Shown in pieces: positions 7,593 through 15,746 of a stretch of DNA of 28,843 bases (its first letter is position 1; every line of letters starts with the position of its first letter). The stretch is taken from assembly GCA_964432875.1 (NCBI GenBank), contig CAYSPJ010000064.1, positions 1 through 28,843 of the forward strand, given 5' to 3'. This DNA comes from JACJYE01 sp964432875 (GTDB lineage Bacteria > Bacteroidota > Bacteroidia > Chitinophagales > Saprospiraceae). The notes under the pieces were generated by a model. It was given only the letters and a program-made list of their open reading frames with translations. It did not search any database and had not been told where the DNA came from. The position numbers and the translations under genes are program-made.

Positions 7593-10055
7593 TTATAGTT
7601 GTTTAACGAGCCCTAGTTGGCCATCTACTTCCAATAATTGCCCATTTTCGACCTTTGCCAATAATCCCGGGACGCCAAAAACGGCCGGGATGCCAAACTC
7701 CCGGCACATAATCGCCGCATGAGACAGCAGGCCCCCATTGGCAGTCACGATGGCTTTCAGGCCGTTGAAAAAGGGGATATGCGAAGGGTTGATATAGGCG
7801 GTGACCAGGATGCTGCCTTCGGCCAGCTCTGGCGGCCGCGGGCCACTGAGCTCGGGTATCACCACGGCTTTGCCCACGGCCAGGCCTGGGCATACCCCGA
7901 TGCCGCGCAAATGAAGCTCCTGTTGGCCGGATGCGGATTCCAAGCCCGTCCGGTCCGGGAAAATGATATCTGGTTTAGGGTAATCCCTGAAACTGCTGTG
8001 TAGCGCCCGGTGGTATTTTACCATCGCCTGGCATTCCGCTACGGCTTCGCCCCGGGCCAGGCGGGCCAGCGACTGGTAGTCCAGGTAAAAGGCATCGTCC
8101 GGGCTGGCCAGATAGCCGGCCGCGTAAAGGCGGGCGGACAACTGCAAGGTCAATTTGCGCAGGAGATGGTAAAAATGGGTGGTAATATCCCGCAGCTCCT
8201 CTTTCCACCAAATCAAGCGCCTTTGCGTTTCAATCCGTTTGCGCAGCCCGGGCGATTGGATGCGGGCAAAAAGGCGTTGGAAGGCATCTTTTTGGGCCGC
8301 CAGCAAATCCGGCAGGCAGATGACCGGATGGCGGAGGTAGGCCTGGAGCGCCTCGGCGGGCATTTGGGGGGCTTCTGCCCAATTGGGGGCTTTGATTTCC
8401 AATTCATCCGCACTCTTATAGCCATACTGGCCCAGAAAGGATTGGAAAGCTGCGCGGAAAGGGAAGCTCTGCCCGCTGGCCAAAAGCCGGCAAATTTCAG
8501 CGGTGTCGGTATCGCTCCAAAAAGCAGCGGCTTGCCCATCCTGGCGGATTGCTTCGGCCAACCTCCACAAAGCCAGCATGGGCCGGATGTGGGCGATATC
8601 GTCCAGGCCTGCCGTCAATTCCGTAAAGGAGAAGCGCTGCCGCTTGCGCCGGTTATAGCTTTTGAGCGCGTTTTGCGCAAAGGTGCTGACAAAAGTATTG
8701 TCGTAAATGACATCCCAATAGCTGGAGTATAAATAGAGCAGATGTTGATGAGTCATCTCATCAAAAAAAGCGCCGAGCGCTTCCAGCGAGGCGCTTTCCA
8801 GCGGGAATTGATCGAACTGGGGCAGCACCCGATCGAAAAAATACGCCCGGGCTTGCTCGCAGGCGGTAAACCGCTGGCGGATAGACCGCCGGATGGCCAG
8901 CAGTGCGCGCAGGGAGGTAAACAGGCGGGCAGGCGTGAATACCGCCCGGTAGCCCTCGCCCTCGTAGTAGGGCAGTACGCCCTGCCCTTCGTCAAACTGC
9001 CGTTCCACATAGCCCAATACTTTGCTTGCGCCTTCCTTGGTAGCGCTCAGGTTCCAATAAGGATAGCCGAGGAAGGAAGTGCTCCAGGATTGCGGCATCA
9101 CCTTGGGCTTGAGGTGGTATTGGGTAGCAAATTTGGTCAGCGAGCGCTCAAAAGTCAGGCTGTAAAGGCTCCACATCAGCGGCGAAGGCAGGTGCGCGCC
9201 GATGCCGCCGTCGCGGAAATTGGCGTTGGTCCAGATGTATCGGCTCTGGAAATAGAGCTTGGTGATGGGGCGCGATTGCAAGATGTACACCTGGCCGTCG
9301 GCAATAGCCCACTCGATGTCCTGCGGGCAGCCAAAATATTGCTGGGCTTTGAGGCAGGCCTGGCCCAATTGGTGGAGGATAGTGCTTTCCGGCATGCCTT
9401 CCAGGCGGCTATGCTCGATGCGCAGCGCCTCGGCCTTCCAGTCGTAAACCATCCTGGCATCCATGGCATGCCCTGATGTAAGCGCTTCGGCCCCGCCCTT
9501 TACCAGCTCAATGACTATCTCGTGTTCTATCGGATGGATGGGCGAAACGGTGAAAGCGACCCCGGCAAAATCGGCTTCGACGTATTCCTGGAGGATGAAG
9601 GACAAGCGGCTGTCGAGGCGCATTGTACGGCAAGCTTCCTGGGCTTTGACCCAGCAGTGGGCATAAGCCTGTTGTAAGGACGGCAAGCCCCGGATGCCAG
9701 CGCAGGAGGCAAAAAGGCCGGCCATGGACTGTTGAGCCAGGTCTTCGGTTTCGGCGGCCGTGCGCAAAATGAGCACCTTGGCGGGGCCAGCTTGTTCCAG
9801 CCATCCCTGGCAGGCCTGGGCGAAGCCGGGATGAGCCGCCAGCTTGGCAGCAACCTGTGCCGCGTCATCGTCCAAACTCAAGCTGGCCGCTTTTGCCCAG
9901 CTTTCCACCGCGGCATAAGCGATCACCACGCCCTTTGGCACGGCAAAACCCGCCGCGCTCAAATCGTTGAGGCGACTCGCTTTAGGGCCTGCCCAGCCTT
10001 CCTGAGCGGGCCCTGCTGCTCCAAGGCGCAGAACAGGGAAAGCAGCTGGCTTCAT
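7593..10055 (-). CDS. Rph/PEP-synthase-like phosphotransferase
   Basis: An 820-residue protein with three parts. Residues 1-265 form an ATP-grasp half of the PEP-synthase/PPDK type (GPKASRLNDLSAAG near 23-36, EDLAQQSMAG near 104-113, DIEWA at 246-250, LQSRP at 259-263). A long helical middle domain runs from about 273 to 700 and opens with a WTNANF motif. The C-terminal swivelling phosphohistidine domain has GGLLSHAAIMCREFGIPAV, making His779 the expected phospho-carrier. The TIM-barrel that binds PEP or pyruvate in PpsA and PPDK is absent, and the histidine domain is last, as in rifampicin phosphotransferase (Rph), whose length is close to this. The likely reaction is ATP-dependent phosphorylation of a small molecule held by the middle domain; a role on the operon's product or precursor is inferred. 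Its ATG overlaps the SDR stop codon (ATGA), so the two are translationally coupled. Confidence 0.85.
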   Translation of the reverse strand: MKPAAFPVLRLGAAGPAQEGWAGPKASRLNDLSAAGFAVPKGVVIAYAAVESWAKAASLSLDDDAAQVAAKLAAHPGFAQACQGWLEQAGPAKVLILRTAAETEDLAQQSMAGLFASCAGIRGLPSLQQAYAHCWVKAQEACRTMRLDSRLSFILQEYVEADFAGVAFTVSPIHPIEHEIVIELVKGGAEALTSGHAMDARMVYDWKAEALRIEHSRLEGMPESTILHQLGQACLKAQQYFGCPQDIEWAIADGQVYILQSRPITKLYFQSRYIWTNANFRDGGIGAHLPSPLMWSLYSLTFERSLTKFATQYHLKPKVMPQSWSTSFLGYPYWNLSATKEGASKVLGYVERQFDEGQGVLPYYEGEGYRAVFTPARLFTSLRALLAIRRSIRQRFTACEQARAYFFDRVLPQFDQFPLESASLEALGAFFDEMTHQHLLYLYSSYWDVIYDNTFVSTFAQNALKSYNRRKRQRFSFTELTAGLDDIAHIRPMLALWRLAEAIRQDGQAAAFWSDTDTAEICRLLASGQSFPFRAAFQSFLGQYGYKSADELEIKAPNWAEAPQMPAEALQAYLRHPVICLPDLLAAQKDAFQRLFARIQSPGLRKRIETQRRLIWWKEELRDITTHFYHLLRKLTLQLSARLYAAGYLASPDDAFYLDYQSLARLARGEAVAECQAMVKYHRALHSSFRDYPKPDIIFPDRTGLESASGQQELHLRGIGVCPGLAVGKAVVIPELSGPRPPELAEGSILVTAYINPSHIPFFNGLKAIVTANGGLLSHAAIMCREFGIPAVFGVPGLLAKVENGQLLEVDGQLGLVKQL

Positions 10056-11227
10056 GATAAACCGAAATTGTGTTGTTTCGCATATTCCAGCAGGGTTTTC
10101 AGGTTCGCCCGGTCAATTTCCGGGCATTCCGGGAAGCCTGCCGGGAGTACTCCATACAGGCTATCCAGATCAAACTGGACGTCTTCGATGGCAATATAAG
10201 GCGTATAGATGAGCCCCACCCCTTTTTCGTAATAAAGCCTTTCCAGGGAATTGATGCCGTCCGGGATTTTAGGGGTCAAGGGGGGCAGCCTCAGGTTTAT
10301 AAAATCGAACAAAAAGGGGATGGTCCATTGGTTGAGCGCGCCCCGGGGTGATGCCAGGTGGAAGCTGGCTTCCTCTCCAGGCCCGAGCGCGGCCTCTAGC
10401 ATAGCTTTGGCGGCATAATCGACGGGGATGATATTCAAAGTGCTTTGAGGGTTGTAGCAGACCCGGAGATCCAGCGAGGTAGCCTGTTCATAATCGACTT
10501 GCCCACCCTGAGCCCGGGCTTTCAGCCGCAGGAAAAAGGCTAGCCAGGCATAGAAGACATCGAACTTAGGCGTCTGCCCGGGCAAAGGCTCCAAGAGCCG
10601 CCCGCAGATGGTAGAAGGCCGGAAGACTTTCAAGCGGGTAGCTTGACTGCCGGAGAAGGCTTCGCGGGCGGCTACCTCTGCCTCTAGCTTGGAGCGCTCA
10701 TAAGGGTTTTTAAACGGTTGATCGAAATTGACGTAGTCCGGCGAGATGTTGCCAGTAGTGTAGCCGCTTACGTAGGCGGTGCTGGCGTACACGAAACTGC
10801 CAGCGCCCAGGCGCTGACAAAGCGCGGCGGCTTTCTTCGTCCCGTTGAGGTTGACCTCGCGGAGGCTTTCAGCCACTTTTGGCGTGTCGCGGAAATCTAC
10901 GGTTGCCGCCAGGTGGAAGAACAGGTCGATAGGGCGTTTTTGCAATGCTTTGATCTGGGCCTCTTCCATCCCCAAGCCCGGCTGCTCCAGCTCAAAGTCG
11001 ATGCAGCGGATGCGGGCCAGGAAAGGGCGGATGTCGTCGGTGCGGAGATAATGGCGGCCGTCGTCTTGCAACATCGCGGCTACGCGCTCCGGCAGGCTGT
11101 TGGTCTTACTACTGCGGCCCAGGGCCAAAATCGTCAGGCTGTCCAGCTTGTGCTGGTAGCGCTGGAGCAGCTCAAAGGCGAGGTTTCTGCCCAATAGTCC
11201 TGTAATGCCGGTAATTGCAACAATCAT
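10052..11227 (-). CDS. Extended SDR, NAD_binding_4 / thioester-reductase type
   Basis: A 391-residue NAD(P)-dependent oxidoreductase. The nucleotide-binding motif TGITGLLG is at 6-13, HLAATVDF at 105-112 matches the structural motif after strand beta-4, STAYVSG (149-155) supplies the active-site Ser/Thr, and the catalytic YxxxK is Tyr176 and Lys180 (YERSK). Closest resemblance is to male-sterility/fatty-acyl reductase and thioester-reductase domains rather than to sugar epimerases, based on the N-terminal half and the long variable C-terminal part. Either reduction of an acyl thioester/carboxylate or an epimerisation of a sugar would fit the operon. It starts 2 bp after wzt and ends in an ATGA overlap with the phosphotransferase gene. 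Confidence 0.85.
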   Translation of the reverse strand: MIVAITGITGLLGRNLAFELLQRYQHKLDSLTILALGRSSKTNSLPERVAAMLQDDGRHYLRTDDIRPFLARIRCIDFELEQPGLGMEEAQIKALQKRPIDLFFHLAATVDFRDTPKVAESLREVNLNGTKKAAALCQRLGAGSFVYASTAYVSGYTTGNISPDYVNFDQPFKNPYERSKLEAEVAAREAFSGSQATRLKVFRPSTICGRLLEPLPGQTPKFDVFYAWLAFFLRLKARAQGGQVDYEQATSLDLRVCYNPQSTLNIIPVDYAAKAMLEAALGPGEEASFHLASPRGALNQWTIPFLFDFINLRLPPLTPKIPDGINSLERLYYEKGVGLIYTPYIAIEDVQFDLDSLYGVLPAGFPECPEIDRANLKTLLEYAKQHNFGLS

Positions 11228-11229
11228 TT

Positions 11230-12381
11230 TCAGCTCGCTTCAATGAAAAGTTTAGTCTCCAGGTGTATGGAATGAAAGCGCCCTTCCAATTGCCTGCTTG
11301 CGCTTGGAGGGGATGGAAGGTCGAATTTACCTATTTTTGGAAAATGCTCTTCCACTTCGCCGCTTTTATTGATGGTGTACAAGTTGACCCAGTACAAACC
11401 GCCGTTCAAGATGGCGGAGGGGATTTCCCAGCGCAGGCGCAGCTGTGCCGCTCCGGCAGGCCAAGCGGTTTGGGCGGTATTGGCGCTGAAGAGGATGATG
11501 TTCCTGGAGTCCATAATTGCCAGGGCGAGGGTAGGAGGGGGGGCTTCGGGCGATTTTAGCACCAGCTCGATCTCCAGGCGCAGGGGCGCGCCCTCCTGCT
11601 CCGGCAGCGCCAGGGCGGTGTTTACGCTCACGGATTGCAGCCAATTGGATTGGTTGAGGGGCAAGGGCGTACCGGGAGCATAGTGCCGGGCGTAATAAGC
11701 CAGCGCCTCGCTCGTATGGCCGCGAAAAACCTGTTGGCCCGCCGCCAACACCATCGCCTGGCTGCACACCTGAGCTAAACGGCTGGCATCGTGGCTGATG
11801 ATGATCATGGTGCGGCCTTCCTGCTGCAGAGCAGCCAGTTTTTGCAGGCATTTTTCCTGAAAAGCAGCATCGCCAACCGATAGCACCTCGTCGAGCAGCA
11901 GCAGGTCTTGCTCGATGTGGATGAGGGTGGCAAAAGCCAGGCGCAGGAACATGCCGGAAGAATAGTGCTTGACGGGTTTTTCCAAGTGGCCTTCCAACTC
12001 GCTAAAGGCCACGATCGGGTCGAACAGCCGGGCTACTTGCCTGCGGCTCATGCCTGCCAGTTGGCCCGCGAAGAAAATGTTTTCCCGCCCGCTCAATTCG
12101 GGGTGGAAGCCAGAGCCCACATCTAGTATGGCACCGACGCGCCCGCGCAGGATGGCCCGGCCGGAAGTGGGCTGGTAAATGCCCGCCAGTATTTTCAAGA
12201 GGGTGCTCTTGCCCGCCCCATTGGGGCCGATGATGCCCAACGACACGCCGGCTTTCACCTCGAAACTGAGGTCCTTGAGCGCCCAAAACGGCCCGGATCC
12301 CCCGTTTTCGGCTTGCCGCCGGGGCGGGAAAGCTTTGCTCAGCTTTTCTGCTTCAAGCAGTATACTAGTAGGTGTGGCCAT
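11230..12381 (-). CDS. wzt: Polysaccharide ABC exporter, ATP-binding subunit with C-terminal Wzt-like domain
   Basis: A 383-residue ATPase. Walker A is at 52-60 (GPNGAGKST), the signature YSSGM at 140-144 is the variant typical of Wzt/TagH/KpsT-type glycan exporters, Walker B LLLLDE is at 160-165 and the switch His is His197. The ATPase is followed by about 130 residues of beta-rich sequence (about 250-383) of the size and position of the Wzt C-terminal glycan-binding domain, which in O9a/O12-type systems recognises a terminal modification on the chain. That would mean synthesis and chain-end capping are finished in the cytoplasm before export. The partner permease gene lies upstream, separated by a 242-bp gap containing the fold-back element. 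It is followed by the SDR gene after 2 bp. Confidence 0.92.
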   Translation of the reverse strand: MATPTSILLEAEKLSKAFPPRRQAENGGSGPFWALKDLSFEVKAGVSLGIIGPNGAGKSTLLKILAGIYQPTSGRAILRGRVGAILDVGSGFHPELSGRENIFFAGQLAGMSRRQVARLFDPIVAFSELEGHLEKPVKHYSSGMFLRLAFATLIHIEQDLLLLDEVLSVGDAAFQEKCLQKLAALQQEGRTMIIISHDASRLAQVCSQAMVLAAGQQVFRGHTSEALAYYARHYAPGTPLPLNQSNWLQSVSVNTALALPEQEGAPLRLEIELVLKSPEAPPPTLALAIMDSRNIILFSANTAQTAWPAGAAQLRLRWEIPSAILNGGLYWVNLYTINKSGEVEEHFPKIGKFDLPSPPSASRQLEGRFHSIHLETKLFIEAS

Positions 12382-12623
12382 GAGGGATATTAATTGTCTT
12401 TTGAGCTTACATTTTTCGTAACTATTTAGCTAGCTTCGAGTTTCGAGTCACGAGTCACGAGCCACGAGTTCAGCCCTGCCGAAAGGGAGTTGTCGAGATT
12501 AAACCATATTAAATTCCGTATTTCCATGCAATTAAATATTTAATATTCCAGGCGTGGCTCAAAACTCGCAGCTCGCAGCTCGTAGCTCGCAGCTTTTCGC
12601 CCATGCTAAATAGTTGCCATTTT
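12382..12623. other. Intergenic gap between wzm and wzt
   Basis: This 242-bp stretch is the only long gap within the otherwise tightly packed operon. It contains no convincing ORF in either strand. Most of it is taken up by the fold-back repeat structure described separately; the outer edges, about 38 bp next to wzt and 8 bp next to wzm, show nothing recognisable. GC is visibly lower in the centre than in the flanking genes. A separate promoter for the wzt half of the operon could lie here but no clear Bacteroidota-type -7/-33 pair was found. Confidence 0.8.
12420..12615. repeat. Fold-back element: terminal inverted repeats, 7-nt period arrays, AT-rich core
   Basis: The ends are an 11-bp perfect inverted repeat, aactatttagc at 12420-12430 and gctaaatagtt at 12605-12615. 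Just inside the left end, CGAG recurs five times at an exact 7-nt step (12437, 12444, 12451, 12458, 12465). Inside the right end, CTCG recurs four times at the same step (12565, 12572, 12579, 12586), with a degenerate CTCA in phase at 12558. The arrays are thus in inverted orientation and could pair as the arms of a long imperfect hairpin in which the 4-nt cores match and the 3-nt spacers mostly do not. The centre is AT-rich and has the 14-bp palindrome attaaatatttaat at 12531-12544. No transposase is present, so a MITE-like or REP-like element is likely if mobile; an attenuator-type RNA structure is the alternative. Confidence 0.8.
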
Positions 12624-13433
12624 TCAAGCAAAATCAATCAGATAGTGCTGGCGGTCGAAAAAGCGGCGCAAGCCCCAGAGCAGGAAGCTCAGCAAAATCG
12701 CCAGCCCGATCCAGCTGAGGAGTGGAGGCGCCTCGGCTCCGAGTAAAGCCCAGCGGTACCAGCCCACCACACCCGCCATGGGGTTGAGGTAGATATACTC
12801 CTGATAAGGGGCGGGTATGAGCGAGGGCAGGTAAAACACAGGCGTCAGCCAAATGGCCACATTGAGCCCGGCTACGGCCAGGTGGTAAAAATCCCGGATG
12901 CGCCCGCTGAGCGTACAGGCCCAGATGGCGAGGGTGAAGCCGGCGGCGTAGTTGAACGCCAGCGCCAGGGGCAGCAACAGGATGTTCATGCTGAGCGGCT
13001 GGCCAAAAGCTAGTATGGCTATCACTAGCAGTGCCAGGGAGATGCCGAATTCTGCCAAGCCCAAGAGGCTTTTGTACAAGGGCACGATCAGCTTGGGCAT
13101 GTAGTTGCGCTTGAGCAATTCTCCTTCCTGGATGATGGACCCCCCGGCATTATAGACGATATCCTTGAAATAATTCCAGCCGATGAGGCCGGAAAAAGCC
13201 ACCAGCGGGTAGGGGATATCCGTTTCGACTTTCAGCAACACGGAAAAGAAGAGCGAATAAACCGCCACGTAAGCTGCCAGGGGGATCAATGCCCAGGCCA
13301 CTCCCATGGCTGTATGGGCATATTTGGCCTTCCATTCCCGGCGGGCCAGCATCCAGGCCAGGGGGAGGGCGCGGCCCGTTTCATAGAGTTCTTCCCGGAG
13401 GCTTCTCCTGCGGTTTTCGATTACCTTGTACAT
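12624..13433 (-). CDS. wzm: Polysaccharide ABC exporter, membrane subunit
   Basis: A 269-residue ABC-2-type permease with about six hydrophobic segments. The N-terminal cytoplasmic helix (ARREWKAKYAHTAMG near 30-44), the first membrane segments with the PYPLVAFSGL turn (about 74-83), the basic loop KRNYMPK (108-114) and the late NPM...YRWALLG segment (about 216-231) are features shared by Wzm, TagG and KpsM-like glycan exporters. With the Wzt-like ATPase it should move a lipid-linked glycan across the inner membrane. The gene starts 3 bp after the ligase/polymerase-like gene and ends next to the fold-back element, so the two exporter subunits are split by that element. Confidence 0.92.
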   Translation of the reverse strand: MYKVIENRRRSLREELYETGRALPLAWMLARREWKAKYAHTAMGVAWALIPLAAYVAVYSLFFSVLLKVETDIPYPLVAFSGLIGWNYFKDIVYNAGGSIIQEGELLKRNYMPKLIVPLYKSLLGLAEFGISLALLVIAILAFGQPLSMNILLLPLALAFNYAAGFTLAIWACTLSGRIRDFYHLAVAGLNVAIWLTPVFYLPSLIPAPYQEYIYLNPMAGVVGWYRWALLGAEAPPLLSWIGLAILLSFLLWGLRRFFDRQHYLIDFA

Positions 13434-13436
13434 GGT

Positions 13437-15731
13437 TTATTGATTCATGGGGAAAAACATCTTTTGGTAATGCCCCAGGCTGTCCGGTGCCTGGCTCAGC
13501 AGATAACCGACCGTCTGCACGTGATTGTTGTTGAGGATCATTGGGATGGCCTTGGCCGGGCCGGCTTCCTGCAAAAGGCTTTCGCGGGCTTTTTCCAGAT
13601 AGAGCGACAAAGCTTCCACCTGCTCCGCTGTGGCCCCCGACGCCCAGTTTTTCGCCCGGCAATAGTGGTTGATGGTTTTAAAAAAGTCCTGTACGACCTG
13701 CTCGTCAGAGGGCTGTTGCCGATAGAACGCTAGCGCAGGCGAGGGCTCCGCTAGATAGCCGCGGGTTTGCAGTTGGGCTGCCAGTTCCCGGCCGAGCTGG
13801 TACATGGGCATGCCTTCCAGGATGGCCATTTCCACCCGCTCGCCGGCATCGGCACGTACGAGCTTGAGGTTGGGGTTGTTTTCGATATCGAATTTCCCCA
13901 ACACTTCCAGGCAGGCTTCGTACTGGTCCGTCCGGTAGAGGCTGTAAGCCAGGTTGGTCAGGGCCGGCTCGTAGCTTGGCGCCAGGGCTACCGCTTTTTC
14001 CAGCGGTGGTATGGCATCGGAAAAGCGCTCCATGCCCATCAGGATGCTGGCTTTGGTGTTCAGTACCCGGTGGCTGTTGGGTTGTGCGGCTTCAGCCGCC
14101 TCGGCTTTAGCCAGGGCTTTATCCAATTGCTGCAATTGCTTATAGGCGTTGGCGCTATGCCATTGGATGGGGTCGCCGATGGGGTCGAGTTTGAAAAATA
14201 AGGCTTCCGCCTGTTCCGATTTGAGGGCAGCAAGCTCGAAATTGCCGGCTTGTTCCAGTTTCAGGATCGCCTGAAGTTGCCGGTCTAGCCGTTGTTTTTG
14301 CCATCCCATCCAGAGCGCGAAGCTCAGCAAGGCAAGGATTGCCAGGGCAAAAAAGGCGGAGGGCAGCCGCGGCGCCGAAGAGGAGGGCAAGCGCCGTGCC
14401 GCCAGGCTTAGCGCCATAGCCGCATAGAGCAGCAACAATAAATTGTGTTCCGCGCGTTCGATGGGGAAGCTGAACCCCATATCGACCGTTGCCGCTATCA
14501 AGCCGCTGAAGAGGCTGATGGCCAAAAGCGCCTCGCCTTCGCTCTGGGCTTGGCGTGCAGCCATCGCGGCAGCGGCCAGTGCCAGGCCCCCCATCGCCAG
14601 GAAGAGCAACAGCCCGGGCAGGCCCGTTTCGCTGGCTAAGCCCAGATAGACGTTGTGCGGCCGGATGCGCATCTGGTCAATCCCTTCGAAGCTGGGCGCG
14701 CTGCTGCCGCCATATTCGGGGAAGCGCACCCGCCAATTGCCCGGGCCGACGCCCAGCCAGGGGTGTGCTTGGCTCATCTCCAGGGTATGCCGCCATACAT
14801 AGAGCCGTTCCAGGGCATTGCGCTCGGCTTCATTGGCTGGCTCGGCATCTGCCGCCGGGAGGCTGATGAAGGTCTGTACCCTCCACTTGAGCGAATTGGC
14901 CAGCTGGCTGTTTTTCCCGCTGATGAAGGCCAGCCCCACTGCCGCCACAAGCCCCATGCTACCCGCCAGCAGGGCTTTTTTCCATTGCCGCCGGGTTTGT
15001 CCGGAAAGTTTGTGCCGGAAAACCAGCAGCAGGATTTGAAAACAAACCGCCATGAGCGCGAAGGAAAGCCAGGCCGATCGCGTTTGGGAAAGCACCAGGG
15101 CGTAAACGCTTAAAGTTAATGTTGCGATTGTCGCGGCCCGCCAAGCCCCCTTGGATTGGAAAAAGTAATAAACGCCCCAGGGCATGAGCAATACCAGGAA
15201 GGCGCCAAAGAGGTTGCGGTTGCCGCTAAAGCCGGTAGGGCGCAGGGTGCCAGGGATGTCGAAAGGCATTACACCATAGTATTGAGCGATGCCGCTTAGG
15301 GCGTAAATAGCCAGTACGGCTACCATGAAGCGCGCCAGGGCCAGCGCCTGTACTTCCGGTTTTGGCAGTAGCGCCAGCAGGAGCAACAGCAGGGCAAAGT
15401 GCAGGCTATAGCGGGCTAGAAAGAAGCTGCTTTCCTGGATGTCGTAGGCTTGGGAGGCACTCAGGAGGTTGTATAGCAGAAAGCCCAATCCGAGCAGCAA
15501 GAAAGGCCGGGTGGGCCAGCCATTGAAAAGCAGCGGTTTTCGCTGGGCCAATAACCAAGCGAGGGTTGCTATGCCGCCGCCGGCTAAGGCGATCATGCGC
15601 ACGGCCAGGAAGGGGTCGCGCGCGCCGCGGTCAAAAAGGAAAACCGCCAGGGCCAGCAATAGCATCACCCACCAATTGCGGTAATCATTTCCCGGTTTTG
15701 CCTGCGCGGCGGCTTTTTTAGTACGTGTCAT
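13437..15731 (-). CDS. O-antigen ligase/polymerase-like membrane protein with TPR tail
   Basis: A 764-residue protein. Residues about 20-490 are polytopic, with the O-antigen ligase/polymerase pattern: SQTRSAW with a conserved Arg (about 218) before a periplasmic loop containing HPWLGVGPGNW (323-333) and RPHNVYLGLASETG (357-370), where the PHN histidine and the ETG motif are typical of Wzy_C/WaaL family members. Residues about 510-660 carry degenerate TPR repeats, and the rest is helical. Such proteins transfer lipid-linked glycans in the periplasm. Because export here is by an ABC transporter, which normally handles finished chains, a ligase (to lipid A or to protein) is more likely than a Wzy polymerase; this is inference. 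It starts 15 bp after the GT4 gene and ends 3 bp before wzm. Confidence 0.85.
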   Translation of the reverse strand: MTRTKKAAAQAKPGNDYRNWWVMLLLALAVFLFDRGARDPFLAVRMIALAGGGIATLAWLLAQRKPLLFNGWPTRPFLLLGLGFLLYNLLSASQAYDIQESSFFLARYSLHFALLLLLLALLPKPEVQALALARFMVAVLAIYALSGIAQYYGVMPFDIPGTLRPTGFSGNRNLFGAFLVLLMPWGVYYFFQSKGAWRAATIATLTLSVYALVLSQTRSAWLSFALMAVCFQILLLVFRHKLSGQTRRQWKKALLAGSMGLVAAVGLAFISGKNSQLANSLKWRVQTFISLPAADAEPANEAERNALERLYVWRHTLEMSQAHPWLGVGPGNWRVRFPEYGGSSAPSFEGIDQMRIRPHNVYLGLASETGLPGLLLFLAMGGLALAAAAMAARQAQSEGEALLAISLFSGLIAATVDMGFSFPIERAEHNLLLLLYAAMALSLAARRLPSSSAPRLPSAFFALAILALLSFALWMGWQKQRLDRQLQAILKLEQAGNFELAALKSEQAEALFFKLDPIGDPIQWHSANAYKQLQQLDKALAKAEAAEAAQPNSHRVLNTKASILMGMERFSDAIPPLEKAVALAPSYEPALTNLAYSLYRTDQYEACLEVLGKFDIENNPNLKLVRADAGERVEMAILEGMPMYQLGRELAAQLQTRGYLAEPSPALAFYRQQPSDEQVVQDFFKTINHYCRAKNWASGATAEQVEALSLYLEKARESLLQEAGPAKAIPMILNNNHVQTVGYLLSQAPDSLGHYQKMFFPMNQ

Positions 15732-15746
15732 TTTTGCGTTCGCTTT

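Noticed and set aside
8010..9476. Plus-strand frames of 240 and 244 codons
   Set aside because: They are antiparallel to the phosphotransferase gene, whose motifs are continuous across both; GC-rich coding DNA often leaves the opposite strand open.
7593..10055. PEP synthase or pyruvate phosphate dikinase of central metabolism
   Set aside because: The PEP/pyruvate-binding barrel is absent and the histidine domain is at the C-terminus.
12437..12589. CRISPR-like or satellite array
   Set aside because: The repeated unit is 4 nt at a 7-nt step with no spacers of CRISPR length, and the two arrays are inverted to one another.
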